DNA from: Verrucomicrobiia bacterium
Lineage (GTDB): Bacteria; Verrucomicrobiota; Verrucomicrobiia; Limisphaerales; UBA11358
NCBI GenBank assembly: GCA_031290985.1
Contig: JARLJW010000071.1
Coordinates: forward strand, 1 to 64,000
Direction: 5' to 3'
DNA: 64,000 nt
Shown here: positions 25,489 through 34,612 of the stretch, piece after piece
Numbering within the stretch: position 1 is the stretch's first letter
Layout: the number at the start of each line of letters is the position of its first letter
Notes under the pieces: model-generated
Seen by the model: the letters and a program-made list of their open reading frames with translations, nothing else
Database searches by the model: none
Told to the model about the DNA's origin: nothing
Made by a program: the position numbers and the translations under genes

Positions 25489-27279
25489 TCAAACCGCCCA
25501 AGCCGGCGCCGGCGCGACAAATTCCATCGGCAGCTTGGTCTGCGGATGCCGAAAGGAAATCTTCCACGCGTGCAGGCACAACGGCGGATCATCCACGCCC
25601 AAGGTCTGGACATCGCCCAGTTTTCCGCCGCCACGATACGCCGGATCACCAACGACCGGAAAACCCAGATGCGCGCAGTGCAGGCGGATTTGATTGGTGC
25701 GTCCCGTCAGCGGCCGCGCTTCCAGAAGTGTCGTGCCGTCGTCCAAAGTTTTGAGCACGCGAAATTCCGTGCGGGCCGCGAGCCCGTTTTCCATGTCCAC
25801 GGCCCGGGAACCGAGCGCGCCGGATTCGCCAGTGATGGGCGCGTCGCAAAAAAATGCTTCCGTCACCGGCCGGCCGTGGACGCGGACGAGATACAGCTTT
25901 TTAACCTCACCGCGCTCGAACTGCGGCTGCAGTTTTCCGGCAAAATGCCGCGTCCGCGTGATGAGGACAATGCCGGTCGTGTTCGCATCCAGCCGGTGCG
26001 CCGGGTGCGGTTTCTGCGGATGATACACCGTGTTGAGGATGTACTGGAGCGTGTTGCGATAAAATCGCCCGTTCGAATGCATGGGCAGCGGCGCGGGCTT
26101 GTTCACCACTATGAGCGCCTCGTCTTCGTGCAAAACCTCCACGCGACCATTCACTTCCGGTTCGGTGATGCCGGGAAACTTGTGCCGGTAACGCTCGCCG
26201 GCACGGACAACCTTGTCCGCCGCCGCCGGTCGTTCATCCAGATCGAGTATGAGCCCGCGCGCGCATTCCGCCTCCCAATCACGGGCGGAGATGTGCGAAC
26301 AGATGCGGCATAAAACTTCGAGCAAGGTCTTCTGGTCGCAGTCGGCGGGCACGTTGACCGGCTTGTAGTTGTCGTACGGCACGCTGCCCGGCAGCGGCGT
26401 GATGGCGCGCGCGATGGCCGCGTGACGCTGTGCGATGGTGGCCGCCATCTGCTCGGCGGGCGTCTTGAAACAGAACGGGCACGACTGGCCGGCGACGTAC
26501 CGGGGATCACGCTGGTCATCCGCGCTCAATGGCGTCTGGCACCGGAAACATTGGGTCGCATCCGTTTCCTGTAGGCTCGGGTCCAACCCCACGCGCTGGT
26601 CAAAGACAAAACATTCCCCGTCGTAATGCGCGCCGCCGCATTCCTCGAAATACTTCAGGATGCCGCCGTCGAGCTGGAAGATTTTCTTGAACCCCTCGTT
26701 TTCCATGAATGGCCCGGCCTTCTCACAGCGGATGCCCCCGGTGCAAAACATGACGATGGGCTGCTCCTTCAGTTCCGCCGGCAGCCGGCGGACGGCGGCG
26801 GGGAAATCACGAAAATGGTCGATGCCCGCCGGCAGCGCGTTCTTGAACGTGCCGAGCTTCACTTCGTAATCATTGCGCGTGTCGAGCAATGTGACGGGGC
26901 GGCCCTCATCGAGCCACTGCTTGAGCTCCTTCGCGGAAAGCTTGGGCGAGGTGCGTTGTGCCGGATTGATGCCTTCGACCCCGAACGCAATGATCTCCTT
27001 CTTCATCCGCACCAGCATCCGCGAAAACGGCTGGTGATCCGTCTCACTAAACTTGGGTTGCAGACCGGCCAGGCCAGGCAGGCTGCGGAGTTCCGCCAGC
27101 AGCCGGTCAATTTTCTCCCGCTCACCCGCAACAAACAGGTTGATGCCCTCCACGCTCAGAAGAATCGTGCCCTTCAATTCCCACGCGCGGCACTGCGCAA
27201 GCAGACGCGCCCGCAATGCGCGGAGATCCGGCAGCGAAACAAATTTATACGCGGCGATATTGGCAATCTTCTTCATCAA
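25489..27279 (-). CDS. trhO: TrhO tRNA U34 hydroxylase (rhodanese) fused to an RluA-type pseudouridine synthase
   Basis: Residues 1-about 275 are TrhO/YceA-like: an acylphosphatase-like N-terminal part, a rhodanese domain with V-M-F-C-T-G-G-I-R-C (catalytic C179), and a Cys cluster C244, C247, C267, C270. TrhO makes 5-hydroxyuridine at wobble position 34. After a linker with more Cys (C324, C327), residues about 375-596 are an RluA-family pseudouridine synthase with H-R-L-D-A-N-T-T-G (catalytic D431) and G-R-T-N-Q-I-R. The fusion joins two RNA uridine-modifying activities. The synthase target cannot be told from sequence. Confidence 0.9.
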   Translation of the reverse strand: MMKKIANIAAYKFVSLPDLRALRARLLAQCRAWELKGTILLSVEGINLFVAGEREKIDRLLAELRSLPGLAGLQPKFSETDHQPFSRMLVRMKKEIIAFGVEGINPAQRTSPKLSAKELKQWLDEGRPVTLLDTRNDYEVKLGTFKNALPAGIDHFRDFPAAVRRLPAELKEQPIVMFCTGGIRCEKAGPFMENEGFKKIFQLDGGILKYFEECGGAHYDGECFVFDQRVGLDPSLQETDATQCFRCQTPLSADDQRDPRYVAGQSCPFCFKTPAEQMAATIAQRHAAIARAITPLPGSVPYDNYKPVNVPADCDQKTLLEVLCRICSHISARDWEAECARGLILDLDERPAAADKVVRAGERYRHKFPGITEPEVNGRVEVLHEDEALIVVNKPAPLPMHSNGRFYRNTLQYILNTVYHPQKPHPAHRLDANTTGIVLITRTRHFAGKLQPQFERGEVKKLYLVRVHGRPVTEAFFCDAPITGESGALGSRAVDMENGLAARTEFRVLKTLDDGTTLLEARPLTGRTNQIRLHCAHLGFPVVGDPAYRGGGKLGDVQTLGVDDPPLCLHAWKISFRHPQTKLPMEFVAPAPAWAV

Positions 27280-27565
27280 ACGGGCGAAAGCCTAACAGAA
27301 GCCGGCAGGGAAGCGAGCGCGTTGCCGCGCAGCCATCGGTGGTGTTTCGGCGGTGTTTTTCGCGCTGCGAAAAACTCGTCGCCGAGCGCAGCATTGTCCC
27401 CGTGCGACGATGAAAACCCGCGATGTGTATTTCCGAAGACGCAGGGCACGTTTCCCCCTCTCCTCGAAGAGAGGGCCGGGGTGAGGACGGTCGTTCCACC
27501 AACTGTATATCAATCCTTTGCCACACTCGCTCCGCTCATCACTTCGGGCGGAGACGCCGCTGCAT
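27280..27565. repeat. intergenic region with a CCCTCTCC-type repeat
   Basis: The repeat at 27453-27488 has CCCCCTCTCCTC-N2-GAGAGGG followed by CCGGGGTGAGG. No gene is seen in this 286-bp interval. Confidence 0.6.
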
Positions 27566-28207
27566 TTACTTCGCCACCCAGATGCGAAAAGTCCCCAGCC
27601 GGGCATTGATCGGCTCAAACCCAACCTCCCACAGATAGGCCCCAAATTCCCTGGTGCGGGGATGGATGATGATTTCCTTGATGCCATGTCGACGGAAAAT
27701 ATCCGCCTGCTCGATGAACAGGAATCGTCCGATGTGCAGGTTGCGATAACGCGGGATGACAAAATCGAGCAGTACCTCCAGTTGCTCCGGCGTCTTGTGC
27801 TCGGCCAGAAAAACGCCGACCGGCGTGCAGTCGCGCAGGATGAAGATGGCCACCTGCCCGGCTCCCGGCCGGAAGGCAAAGTCCGGGATGATGCGCCTGA
27901 TCTCCGCGCCGTAAAACTCCAGAAAGTGCGCCAGAAAATCAGAATCCGGCTTCACTTCCAGCAGGTTATAAAACTGTTTCGCCCGCAGCATCCGGCGCAG
28001 GTGATAAATATTGACGCAGACGATCATGCTGTTCAGCACCGCCACCGGGTATGCCTGGATGAGCAGGCCATAGCACGCAAAACAGGAGGCGCCAATGAGG
28101 TTGATGATCCGCAGCCGCTTGAGGGAACTCATCATCAGCGAAACCGCGATAAGCGCGGAGGCGCCATAACCGAACAGTTCGAGAAATAGATGTCGTTCCA
28201 TCGTCAA
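27566..28207 (-). CDS. YgjV-like membrane domain fused to a GNAT-like domain
   Basis: The 213-residue protein has three membrane segments in the first 70 residues matching YgjV-like proteins (L-F-G-Y-G-A-S-A-L-I-A-V-S-L, L-I-G-A-S-C-F-A-C-Y-G). The soluble C-terminal part (about 85-213) has an acetyltransferase-like layout: P-V-G-V-F-L-A, D-F-V-I-P-R-Y-R-N-L-H-I-G-R-F-L-F, then G-F-E. The acetyl-CoA loop is poorly conserved. It is last in the 13-gene minus-strand run. Confidence 0.65.
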   Translation of the reverse strand: MTMERHLFLELFGYGASALIAVSLMMSSLKRLRIINLIGASCFACYGLLIQAYPVAVLNSMIVCVNIYHLRRMLRAKQFYNLLEVKPDSDFLAHFLEFYGAEIRRIIPDFAFRPGAGQVAIFILRDCTPVGVFLAEHKTPEQLEVLLDFVIPRYRNLHIGRFLFIEQADIFRRHGIKEIIIHPRTREFGAYLWEVGFEPINARLGTFRIWVAK

Positions 28208-28242
28208 AGTCTACACGAATGCCCTCAAAAGCCTTGCGGCCA

Positions 28243-28731
28243 TTACTCCTTGAGCAACCTGTCCAGATCCAGCGCCCGGGTGAACATCGCCAGTTCGCCG
28301 CCCGGCGTGCGCGGCCATTCAGCCTCGGGCCGGTCACGGTAAAGCTCCACGCCGTTCTGATCTGGATCGCGCAGATAGAGCGCCTCGCTCACGCCATGAT
28401 CCGCCGCGCCCTCCAGTTCCACGCCCGCGGCCAGCAGCCGGCGCAACGCATCCGCCAGCGTCGCGCGGTCCGGGTAAAGGATCGCCAGGTGATACAGCCC
28501 CGTGCTGCGCGGTGGCGGCGGCGACCCATCCTTGCTCTCCCACGTGTTCAGCCCGATGTGATGATGATAACCGCCCGCCGAAATGAACGCCGCCTGCGAA
28601 CCGAACTTCTGCTGCAATTCAAACCCCAGCACGCCGCAGTAGAATTTCAACGCCCGTTCCAGATCCGCCACTTTCAGATGGACATGACCGATGCGGACCG
28701 CCGGGTTAATGGGTGGATTTTTTGACATCAT
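28243..28731 (-). CDS. VOC-family (glyoxalase/extradiol dioxygenase-like) protein
   Basis: The 162-residue protein has two beta-alpha-beta-beta-beta units of the vicinal oxygen chelate fold. Possible metal ligands are H16 or H18 (G-H-V-H-L-K-V), a His in L-Y-H-L-A-I-L and the Glu in N-G-V-E-L-Y-R. It resembles CatE-like ring-cleaving enzymes more than PhnB. Two adjacent ATGs (28731, 28728) are possible; the gene overlaps the upstream stop by 3-4 bases, so translation is probably coupled. Confidence 0.85.
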   Translation of the reverse strand: MMSKNPPINPAVRIGHVHLKVADLERALKFYCGVLGFELQQKFGSQAAFISAGGYHHHIGLNTWESKDGSPPPPRSTGLYHLAILYPDRATLADALRRLLAAGVELEGAADHGVSEALYLRDPDQNGVELYRDRPEAEWPRTPGGELAMFTRALDLDRLLKE

Positions 28732-29552
28732 TCGACGGGGTTATTTTTACCAAGCCCTTCCAGATCCCACAACAGCCATTCATCGTTGGGAATGTAGGCC
28801 TTGAGCTTGTGGTCCCAGCGTTTGGGGACTTCCTTGGCCAGTTTCTCCAGGTAGGGCAGCAGCGGATTTTTCGGCGGATGCGCCTCCTCCTGCTCATCCA
28901 TGGGAATGCGCTGCCAGCCGAACTTTTCGAGGTAAGGCTTGAAGCCGAAGCCGTCGAAGAAATTGCCCGAGCCGATGAGCGGCATGTACCACATGCTCGG
29001 GATCGCACGCGGGTTCGCCTTGATGGGCACTTCGGCGGCCAGCTTTTCCAGCAGCGCTGAACCCTCGGGATCATTTTTGAGATGCGCCCGCAATTTTTCC
29101 AGCGAGGGAAAAACCACCGGCGGGCTGACGAACAGGACCGGCTTCAACTGCTGCCGCGACAGGATGATCTCATGCGCCGTGCCGACGCTGTAGATGTTCG
29201 TCGGGCAATAGGCGATGGTGAAATCGCTCGTGTCCACCATGCGCAGGTCGATGTGCAGCGTCTCCCAAAACTTCTCCGCGATCTGCGCGCGCACCTGGTC
29301 GCCGTGCGTGTCCGGCGCGAACGTCCAGCTTTCGCGCGCGTCGAGGGTGTTCAAATCCTCCAGCCCGTATTGATGCAGCCCGCGCACGGCCGGCTTGAAC
29401 CACGGATCAAAGACGATGCCCTCAAAGGAACGGATGAAGTCGCCCACGCGGTTGCGCCAGCCGAACTTTTTTTCCGTGGCGCGTGAGGCCACGAAATCCA
29501 TCGGGCCGGACAGGTAAACGCGCGCTCCTTTGATATGGTTATGCGAATCCAT
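28728..29552 (-). CDS. nucleoside 2-deoxyribosyltransferase-like protein
   Basis: I start at ATG 29552 (M-D-S-H-N-H-I-K-G-A-R-V-Y-L-S-G-P-M-D-F), where the conserved L-x-G-P strand begins; 29588 adds a poor N-terminus. The 274-residue protein has that nucleotide-binding opening, an acidic strand with D-T-S-D-F-T-I-A-Y, and G-T-A-H-E-I, where the Glu would be the nucleophile. At nearly twice the usual length, its C-terminal half is unassigned. It may act on a modified nucleoside or nucleotide. Confidence 0.6.
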   Translation of the reverse strand: MDSHNHIKGARVYLSGPMDFVASRATEKKFGWRNRVGDFIRSFEGIVFDPWFKPAVRGLHQYGLEDLNTLDARESWTFAPDTHGDQVRAQIAEKFWETLHIDLRMVDTSDFTIAYCPTNIYSVGTAHEIILSRQQLKPVLFVSPPVVFPSLEKLRAHLKNDPEGSALLEKLAAEVPIKANPRAIPSMWYMPLIGSGNFFDGFGFKPYLEKFGWQRIPMDEQEEAHPPKNPLLPYLEKLAKEVPKRWDHKLKAYIPNDEWLLWDLEGLGKNNPVE

Positions 29553-29604
29553 GCGCGCCACTCTAACGCGGCACGGCACGGATGCCAATCTTCAGTTGCA
29601 CGGT

Positions 29605-30135
29605 CTATTTCGCTTCCGCCACCGCCGTCAACGACGCCAGCCCCTTTTCAAACTGCCCGCCGCACATCTTCTCGCAGTTCATGAACAGGCCGAACACCTT
29701 GCCGCCAAAACTGTTTTTGCCGTACATCGACCAGGTGACAATGGTCTGGCCGCCGTCCCGTCTGAAGGTAAATTCAGCGGTATTCGTCGCCTTCATCGGC
29801 CTTTGAAAATCGAGGCGGAAGCGGATCGTTTCATCCGGCTGGCTGTCCGCGATGGTCATCTTGCCGGAACCGATCTTATTATTGCCGTCCCATGCCATCG
29901 CCGAACCGGCGCCCGGCGCCGGGCCTTCAAAGGTGGTTTTGGCATTCGGATCCAGTTTGGCCCACGGCGACCATGCCTCCCACTTGCGAAGTTCATTGAC
30001 ATGTGGGAACACTTTTGCCGGCGGCGCGGAGATTTTTGCCGAACGGGAAACTTTAAATTCATCCGGTTGTCCGGCGAGGGCGATGACGATGATCAGGAGA
30101 CCGATGATTGCGAGGGCGAGCAGGATGGGAGTCAT
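29605..30135 (-). CDS. membrane-anchored SRPBCC (polyketide cyclase-like) protein
   Basis: A single N-terminal membrane segment (about 3-22) precedes an SRPBCC domain (K-I-S-A-P-P-A-K-V-F-P-H-V-N-E-L, W-E-A-W-S-P-W). The pattern P-G-A-G-S-A-M-A-W-D-G-N is typical of polyketide_cyc2 proteins. At 176 residues it is the only one of the SRPBCC proteins here with a membrane anchor, so it would act at the membrane next to the DoxX protein encoded 21 nt upstream. Confidence 0.85.
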   Translation of the reverse strand: MTPILLALAIIGLLIIVIALAGQPDEFKVSRSAKISAPPAKVFPHVNELRKWEAWSPWAKLDPNAKTTFEGPAPGAGSAMAWDGNNKIGSGKMTIADSQPDETIRFRLDFQRPMKATNTAEFTFRRDGGQTIVTWSMYGKNSFGGKVFGLFMNCEKMCGGQFEKGLASLTAVAEAK

Positions 30136-30156
30136 AGTGTTTTTCGTTTTTCAGAT

Positions 30157-30579
30157 TCAGTTTAACAAACCGGCAAATTTCCGTCGCGCATTCCAGAGCA
30201 GATAAAGCGCACAGGCGACAATGACATAGAGGATCCACATTTCTTTTACATTGAGCAGATTATGGGGGTCGTCCACCAACATGTGGAAAGCGAGGATGTT
30301 CACGATGACCGGTCCCAGCAACAACAGTCCGATGTTCCGCAGGCGCGGAATCATGACCACGATGGCTCCCACAAATTCAAACATCTTCACAAAAGTGATG
30401 TAGCCCGTGGGCCCGAAGACGTCCATGAACTTCGCCACGGGTGTGCCTTCCGGCAGCGGCGGCATTTTCATGAGATGGAACAGCACGGGTATGCTGGCCA
30501 TCAGGAACAGGAGGCCGAGGATGATGCCGGCAACGGCGGGTAGTTTTTTCATGGATGCTTGGTTTGGTTTGGTTGTCAT
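30157..30579 (-). CDS. DoxX-family membrane protein
   Basis: The 140-residue protein has four predicted membrane helices (about 14-33, 58-78, 82-102, 115-132) with F-M-D-V-F-G-P-T-G-Y and a short loop D-D-P-H-N-L-L. DoxX relatives are associated with thiosulfate:quinone oxidoreductase and redox stress complexes, though many have no known role. An alternative start at 30552 (M-K-K-L-P-A-V-A-G) is equally likely as neither has a Shine-Dalgarno site. Confidence 0.82.
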   Translation of the reverse strand: MTTKPNQASMKKLPAVAGIILGLLFLMASIPVLFHLMKMPPLPEGTPVAKFMDVFGPTGYITFVKMFEFVGAIVVMIPRLRNIGLLLLGPVIVNILAFHMLVDDPHNLLNVKEMWILYVIVACALYLLWNARRKFAGLLN

Positions 30580-30588
30580 TAAAATTGT

Positions 30589-30885
30589 TTAGCCGCCGGC
30601 CATCGCCCCCACGATGAGAAACGGTTCCTGGCCGCTCACGACTTCGGCGGGCAACGGTGTCTCCGGCGATTCGAGCGACAGGTCTTCCTTGCAGGCAAAG
30701 TACCGGACAAACGGCCGCCGTTTCAGCGTGCCATGTTCGCGGATCGTCCCGCGCAAAACCGGATGCCGCGCCTCCAGCGCCGCCAGCACCGCGGCAATCG
30801 TCACCGGCGCGGCAAGGTCCAGTTCCACCTCGCCGTCCACGTGCGCCAGGTTGCGGAGATGAAATGGCAGCACCACGCGGATCAT
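30589..30885 (-). CDS. MoaD/ThiS-like beta-grasp protein
   Basis: The start at 30885 gives a 98-residue protein beginning [13 protein letters not shown]; an upstream in-frame ATG at 30945 lies within the previous gene. [15 protein letters not shown] and the C-terminal [10 protein letters not shown] fit the ThiS/MoaD fold and its Gly-Gly sulfur-carrier tail. The start overlaps the propeller stop in ATGA, so the two are translationally coupled. No ThiF/MoeB activating enzyme is in the window. Confidence 0.78.
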   Translation of the reverse strand: MIRVVLPFHLRNLAHVDGEVELDLAAPVTIAAVLAALEARHPVLRGTIREHGTLKRRPFVRYFACKEDLSLESPETPLPAEVVSGQEPFLIVGAMAGG

Positions 30886-32048
30886 CGCAGGGTCTGGACT
30901 TCGACGGAATAAACCGCCGGCAGGTCGCGTACGATCGGGTTCCAACTGTCACCGCTGTCAGCCGAGCAATACACCTGCCCGCCCGTCGTGCCAAAATAGA
31001 TGCCGCACTCGTCGAGCGAATCCACGGCCATCGCATCGCGCAGCACGTTCACATAGCAATCCTTTTGCGGCAGCCCCTTCCCGAGCGGTTCCCACTCATT
31101 GCCGCCGGTCTTGCTGCGATACACGCGCAGCTTGCCTTCGGGCGGATAATGCAGCGAATCGCTCGTGATGGGCACCACATAAATGGTCTCCGGCTCGTGC
31201 GCGTGAACATCGATCGGGAAACCAAAATCCGTCGGCAGGTTTCCGCTGACTTCATTCCACTGGTCACCCGCATTGTCGGTGCGCAGGACGTCCCAGTGCT
31301 TCTGCATGAACAACACGTCCGGCCGCGCAGGATGCAGCGCCATGCGATGCACGCAGTGCCCGACTTCGGCATCAGGATCGGGCAGCTCGTACGGTGATTT
31401 CAGCCCGCGCGTGATCGGCTTCCACGTTTTGCCGCCGTCATCCGTGCGAAACGCGCCGCCCGCGGAAATCGCCACATAGATGCGCTGCTCATTTTTTGGA
31501 TCCAGCAAAATCGTATGCACCGCCATGCCGCCCGCGCCGGGCTGCCAGAGATTCCCCTTCGTATGGCGCAAACCGGGCAGTTCCCGCCACGTCTTGCCGC
31601 CATCGGTGGTCTTGAAGATCGCCGCGTCCTCCACACCGGCATAAGCGGTGTCCGGATCCGTGAGCGAGGGCTCGATGTGCCACACGCGCTTGAATTCCCA
31701 CGGATGCTGCGAGCCGTCATACCACTTGTGCGTGCCCGCTTCGCCCGCATAAACAAATTTATTGCTCTCCCCCTTGGGCATGCCTTCCGGCCCCTTCAAT
31801 TCCTCGGCGCTGCTGCCCGGCGTGTTCCACGTCCTGCCGCCGTCATCCGAGCGCTGGATGATCTGCCCGAACCAGCCGCTCGATTGTGACGCGTAGATGC
31901 GGTTCGGATCCACCGCCGAGCCTTTGAGATGATACATCTCCCAGCCGGCGAAATGCGGGCCGCTCACCTGCCAGTCCTTGCGCCGGCCATCCGCCGTGAG
32001 GATGAACGCGCCTTTTTTCGTGCCGACCAATACCCGGATTGTACTCAT
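30882..32048 (-). CDS. BNR/sialidase-like beta-propeller protein
   Basis: The 388-residue protein carries repeated S-x-D-x-G-x-T-W (Asp-box) motifs: [24 protein letters not shown] and later degenerate ones, as in six-bladed BNR propellers. No signal peptide is seen, so it should be cytoplasmic. AAGGAG lies 8 nt before the ATG. Catalytic sialidase residues are not evident. It is followed by the overlapping ThiS-like gene, a pairing I recall from other genomes, which suggests a common but undefined process. Confidence 0.85.
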   Translation of the reverse strand: MSTIRVLVGTKKGAFILTADGRRKDWQVSGPHFAGWEMYHLKGSAVDPNRIYASQSSGWFGQIIQRSDDGGRTWNTPGSSAEELKGPEGMPKGESNKFVYAGEAGTHKWYDGSQHPWEFKRVWHIEPSLTDPDTAYAGVEDAAIFKTTDGGKTWRELPGLRHTKGNLWQPGAGGMAVHTILLDPKNEQRIYVAISAGGAFRTDDGGKTWKPITRGLKSPYELPDPDAEVGHCVHRMALHPARPDVLFMQKHWDVLRTDNAGDQWNEVSGNLPTDFGFPIDVHAHEPETIYVVPITSDSLHYPPEGKLRVYRSKTGGNEWEPLGKGLPQKDCYVNVLRDAMAVDSLDECGIYFGTTGGQVYCSADSGDSWNPIVRDLPAVYSVEVQTLR

Positions 32049-32110
32049 GATCTGCTCCTTTTCCTTTCCGCCGGCCGGCGGGATTTGGTTTCAGTATTCC
32101 ATGATGTGAA

Positions 32111-32590
32111 CTACGCTGCGGCCACGGCTTCCTGCGTGGCAAAAATGTTGTCCAGCCGGGCAAAGCTGGTGGTCCAGCCGTCCTGATGATTGTCCCGCAA
32201 TTCGGTGGTGGTGAAGATTTCCTGCCGGAATTGCATCAGGGTCTTTCCTGCCTGTTCGGTGAACGTCACCGTCACCCGCGTGTCCACCGGCTCAACACCG
32301 ATTTCTGGCGCCGCCTCCCGCACGAAGGTGAACACCAGCCGCTCGGGCCGGACGACCTCGATAAATTTGCCCGCAAGTTGGATTTCATCGCCGGCATCCG
32401 AGCGCAGGCAGCCGCGCCACCGGCCGCCCGGACGCGCATCCATTTCAACGTCGCACGCAGGAAACTTGCCGCAGCCCCACCAATTCTTGACCATCGCGGC
32501 GGTCGTCCATGCCTTGAACACCAGCTCGCGCGGCGCGGCGAACGTCCGCGTGAACACCAGCGCCTGTCCATCCTTGTTTTCAACCTTCAT
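32111..32590 (-). CDS. SRPBCC/AHSA1 domain protein (operon 2)
   Basis: The 159-residue protein has a single AHSA1 domain: T-R-T-F-A-A-P-R-E-L-V-F-K-A-W-T, N-W-W-G, D-A-R-P-G-G-R-W and the C-terminal helix D-G-W-T-T-S-F-A-R-L-D-N. The ATG follows GAAGG and lies within the end of the preceding VOC gene (11-bp overlap), indicating coupled translation. Confidence 0.87.
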   Translation of the reverse strand: MKVENKDGQALVFTRTFAAPRELVFKAWTTAAMVKNWWGCGKFPACDVEMDARPGGRWRGCLRSDAGDEIQLAGKFIEVVRPERLVFTFVREAAPEIGVEPVDTRVTVTFTEQAGKTLMQFRQEIFTTTELRDNHQDGWTTSFARLDNIFATQEAVAAA

Positions 32591-33062
32591 AAGCGGCCTT
32601 CAATTTTTTGATGTCGAGTTTGACCATTTGCAACAGCGCCTGCATGACCCGCTGCGACTTCGCGGCGTCCCTGCTGCTCATCAGTTTTGCCAAAGCCTCC
32701 GGCACGATCTGCCAGGACACGCCATACTTGTCCTTGAGCCAGCCGCATTGGATTTCCTTGCCGCCGGCGGAAAGCTTCTTCCAGAAATGATCCACCTCCG
32801 CCTGCGTTTTACAGTTCACCACGAACGAGATGGCTTCAGTGAACTTGAAAACCGGCCCGCCATTTAGCGCGATGAATTCCTGCCCGTTCAAACGGAAGGC
32901 GATCGTCATCACCGCCCCCTTCTTCCGCCCGCTCGCCTTTGCCCCGCTTTCACTGTAGCGCGAGACCTTCAGTATTTTTGAAGGCTTGAAGCTGGTGGTG
33001 TAAAACTTCACCGCCGCTTCAGCCTGATCGTCAAACCACAAAAATGGTGTGATCTTTTGCAT
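32580..33062 (-). CDS. VOC protein, PhnB/3-demethylubiquinone methyltransferase-like
   Basis: The 160-residue product begins M-Q-K-I-T-P-F-L-W-F-D-D-Q-A-E-A-A-V-K-F-Y, the standard opening of PhnB-type VOC proteins. Also present are N-G-Q-E-F-I-A-L-N-G-G-P and G-W-L-K-D-K-Y-G-V-S-W-Q-I-V-P. Despite the old database name, these are not methyltransferases. GAGGAAGG precedes the start. PhnB-like and AHSA1 genes are commonly neighbours, and here they overlap. Confidence 0.9.
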   Translation of the reverse strand: MQKITPFLWFDDQAEAAVKFYTTSFKPSKILKVSRYSESGAKASGRKKGAVMTIAFRLNGQEFIALNGGPVFKFTEAISFVVNCKTQAEVDHFWKKLSAGGKEIQCGWLKDKYGVSWQIVPEALAKLMSSRDAAKSQRVMQALLQMVKLDIKKLKAAYEG

Positions 33063-33153
33063 AAGCCTTCCTCAATTGGAACTTTATTCTAGTTTCTCAT
33101 CCCCGGTTTCGCAACCGGGTCTTTTATTCCGGCGCCTGGCTGCCTTTTCAGCT

Positions 33154-34575
33154 TCAACCCTTCGCCAGATACTCGGCCAGTTGCTCGAACGTGCCGCCCC
33201 AGCCCTGCGTCATGCCCGGGCGGGCGGCTTCAAACGCCTGGCGCTCTTCTTCGGTCGCCTCGAACGGCAGCCATTTGAGGGTCACCGTCGTCTTGCCCGC
33301 GCGCTCGGTGAAGGTCGACTCGGACAACATCTGCAAAGGCCATTGGGCGCTGAACGGATGCCGCGTCACCCCGCCATCCTTGTCGGAAAATGAATTTACG
33401 AACAAGATCCGTGACGGCGGGTTGATTTCAAGATAGTCAAACCGGCCCCAGATTTCCTTGCCGTCCGGCATTTGCATGCCGTAATGGAACATCCCGCCCG
33501 GGCGGAAATCCAGGTTGGCCGTCTTCAGGGTCACTCCCTTCGGCCCGAACCATTGCCTGAGCCGATCGCGCTCCGTCCATGCTTTCCAGACCAGTTCACG
33601 CGGCGCGGCGAACTCGCGCGCGATGACAAATGGTTTGCACAACATCTGCGCCACATATTCGCCCATTTTCATCAACGTCTGCTTGCCGCCCTCGACCGCC
33701 CCGAATTCCTTGACCACAAAATCGCGTTCTCCCGCCGTGGGGAACACCATGCGGATCGTCACCCGCGTTTTATCGGCCGTCAGCGCGTCAAACGACCACG
33801 TCGATTCAAAGCGCACGCCCGGCCCGCCTTCGCGCTGGCCGCCATGCATGTATACGACACGCTCCGGTTTCACGATTTCCTTGAAAACACTGTGGTTCGG
33901 ATACTTCGCACCATCCGGCCCCCGCATGACATGTTTCCACTCACCGCCCACGCGGAAATCCATCGTCTCAATCGTCGTGCTGAAACCGCGCGGCCCCCAC
34001 CAGTTCACCACGTGCCTCGGATTGGTCATCGCTTCCCACACCAGTTCACGCGGCGCTTGAAACTCGCGCGTGATGACGATTTCACGGCCGGCGGATTGCG
34101 TCAGCAATTCCCCGAGCCGTTCCAGGCTCTGCGTCATGCCGGCCTCGAAACCGCCGATGTATCTGCCCGCGCCCGGCGTCGCCCGGATCACGCGGGAATG
34201 CATGGTGAGCTTCGTTTTGCCGTCGCGCTCAACGAACGTCATTTCATGCCGGATCTCGAACCGGAATTCCCCCTGCTCATCCAAGGCGCCGGTCACGGTG
34301 ACCAGCCGTTCCGGCGGCACCACTTCGCGGAATTCGCCGCCCATCGGGTAGCGCGTCCCGTCCGGCGCGCGCATCACCACGTAGATTTTATTGCCGGGCT
34401 TGGCGTCCCATTCACAGACCGGCGCGGTGAACCCGCGCGGCCCCCACCATTGCGCCAGGTGCCGGGCCTCGGTGCAGGCCGCGAACACCAGTTCCCGCGG
34501 CGCGGCAAATTCCCGGATGATGGTGAATTCCCGCCCGAGACAATCCTCCCCGGCCTTGTGCTTTTTAGTCGGCAT
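33154..34575 (-). CDS. three tandem AHSA1 (SRPBCC) domains in one protein
   Basis: Counting from ATG 34575 (an upstream ATG at 34641 lies in the previous gene), the 473-residue protein holds three AHSA1 domains at about 16-160, 164-312 and 315-473. Each opens with a near-identical unit: E-F-A-A-P-R-E-L-V-F-A-A, E-F-Q-A-P-R-E-L-V-W-E-A and E-F-A-A-P-R-E-L-V-W-K-A. Each then has W-W-G-P-R-G-F or W-F-G-P-K-G-V. There is no linker or other domain. It could be a pseudo-trimer with three ligand cavities. Single AHSA1 proteins are about 150 residues. Confidence 0.9.
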   Translation of the reverse strand: MPTKKHKAGEDCLGREFTIIREFAAPRELVFAACTEARHLAQWWGPRGFTAPVCEWDAKPGNKIYVVMRAPDGTRYPMGGEFREVVPPERLVTVTGALDEQGEFRFEIRHEMTFVERDGKTKLTMHSRVIRATPGAGRYIGGFEAGMTQSLERLGELLTQSAGREIVITREFQAPRELVWEAMTNPRHVVNWWGPRGFSTTIETMDFRVGGEWKHVMRGPDGAKYPNHSVFKEIVKPERVVYMHGGQREGGPGVRFESTWSFDALTADKTRVTIRMVFPTAGERDFVVKEFGAVEGGKQTLMKMGEYVAQMLCKPFVIAREFAAPRELVWKAWTERDRLRQWFGPKGVTLKTANLDFRPGGMFHYGMQMPDGKEIWGRFDYLEINPPSRILFVNSFSDKDGGVTRHPFSAQWPLQMLSESTFTERAGKTTVTLKWLPFEATEEERQAFEAARPGMTQGWGGTFEQLAEYLAKG

Positions 34576-34612
34576 GATCTTTGTTTTCTTGTGATGAAAA
34601 GCAACCCCCCCA

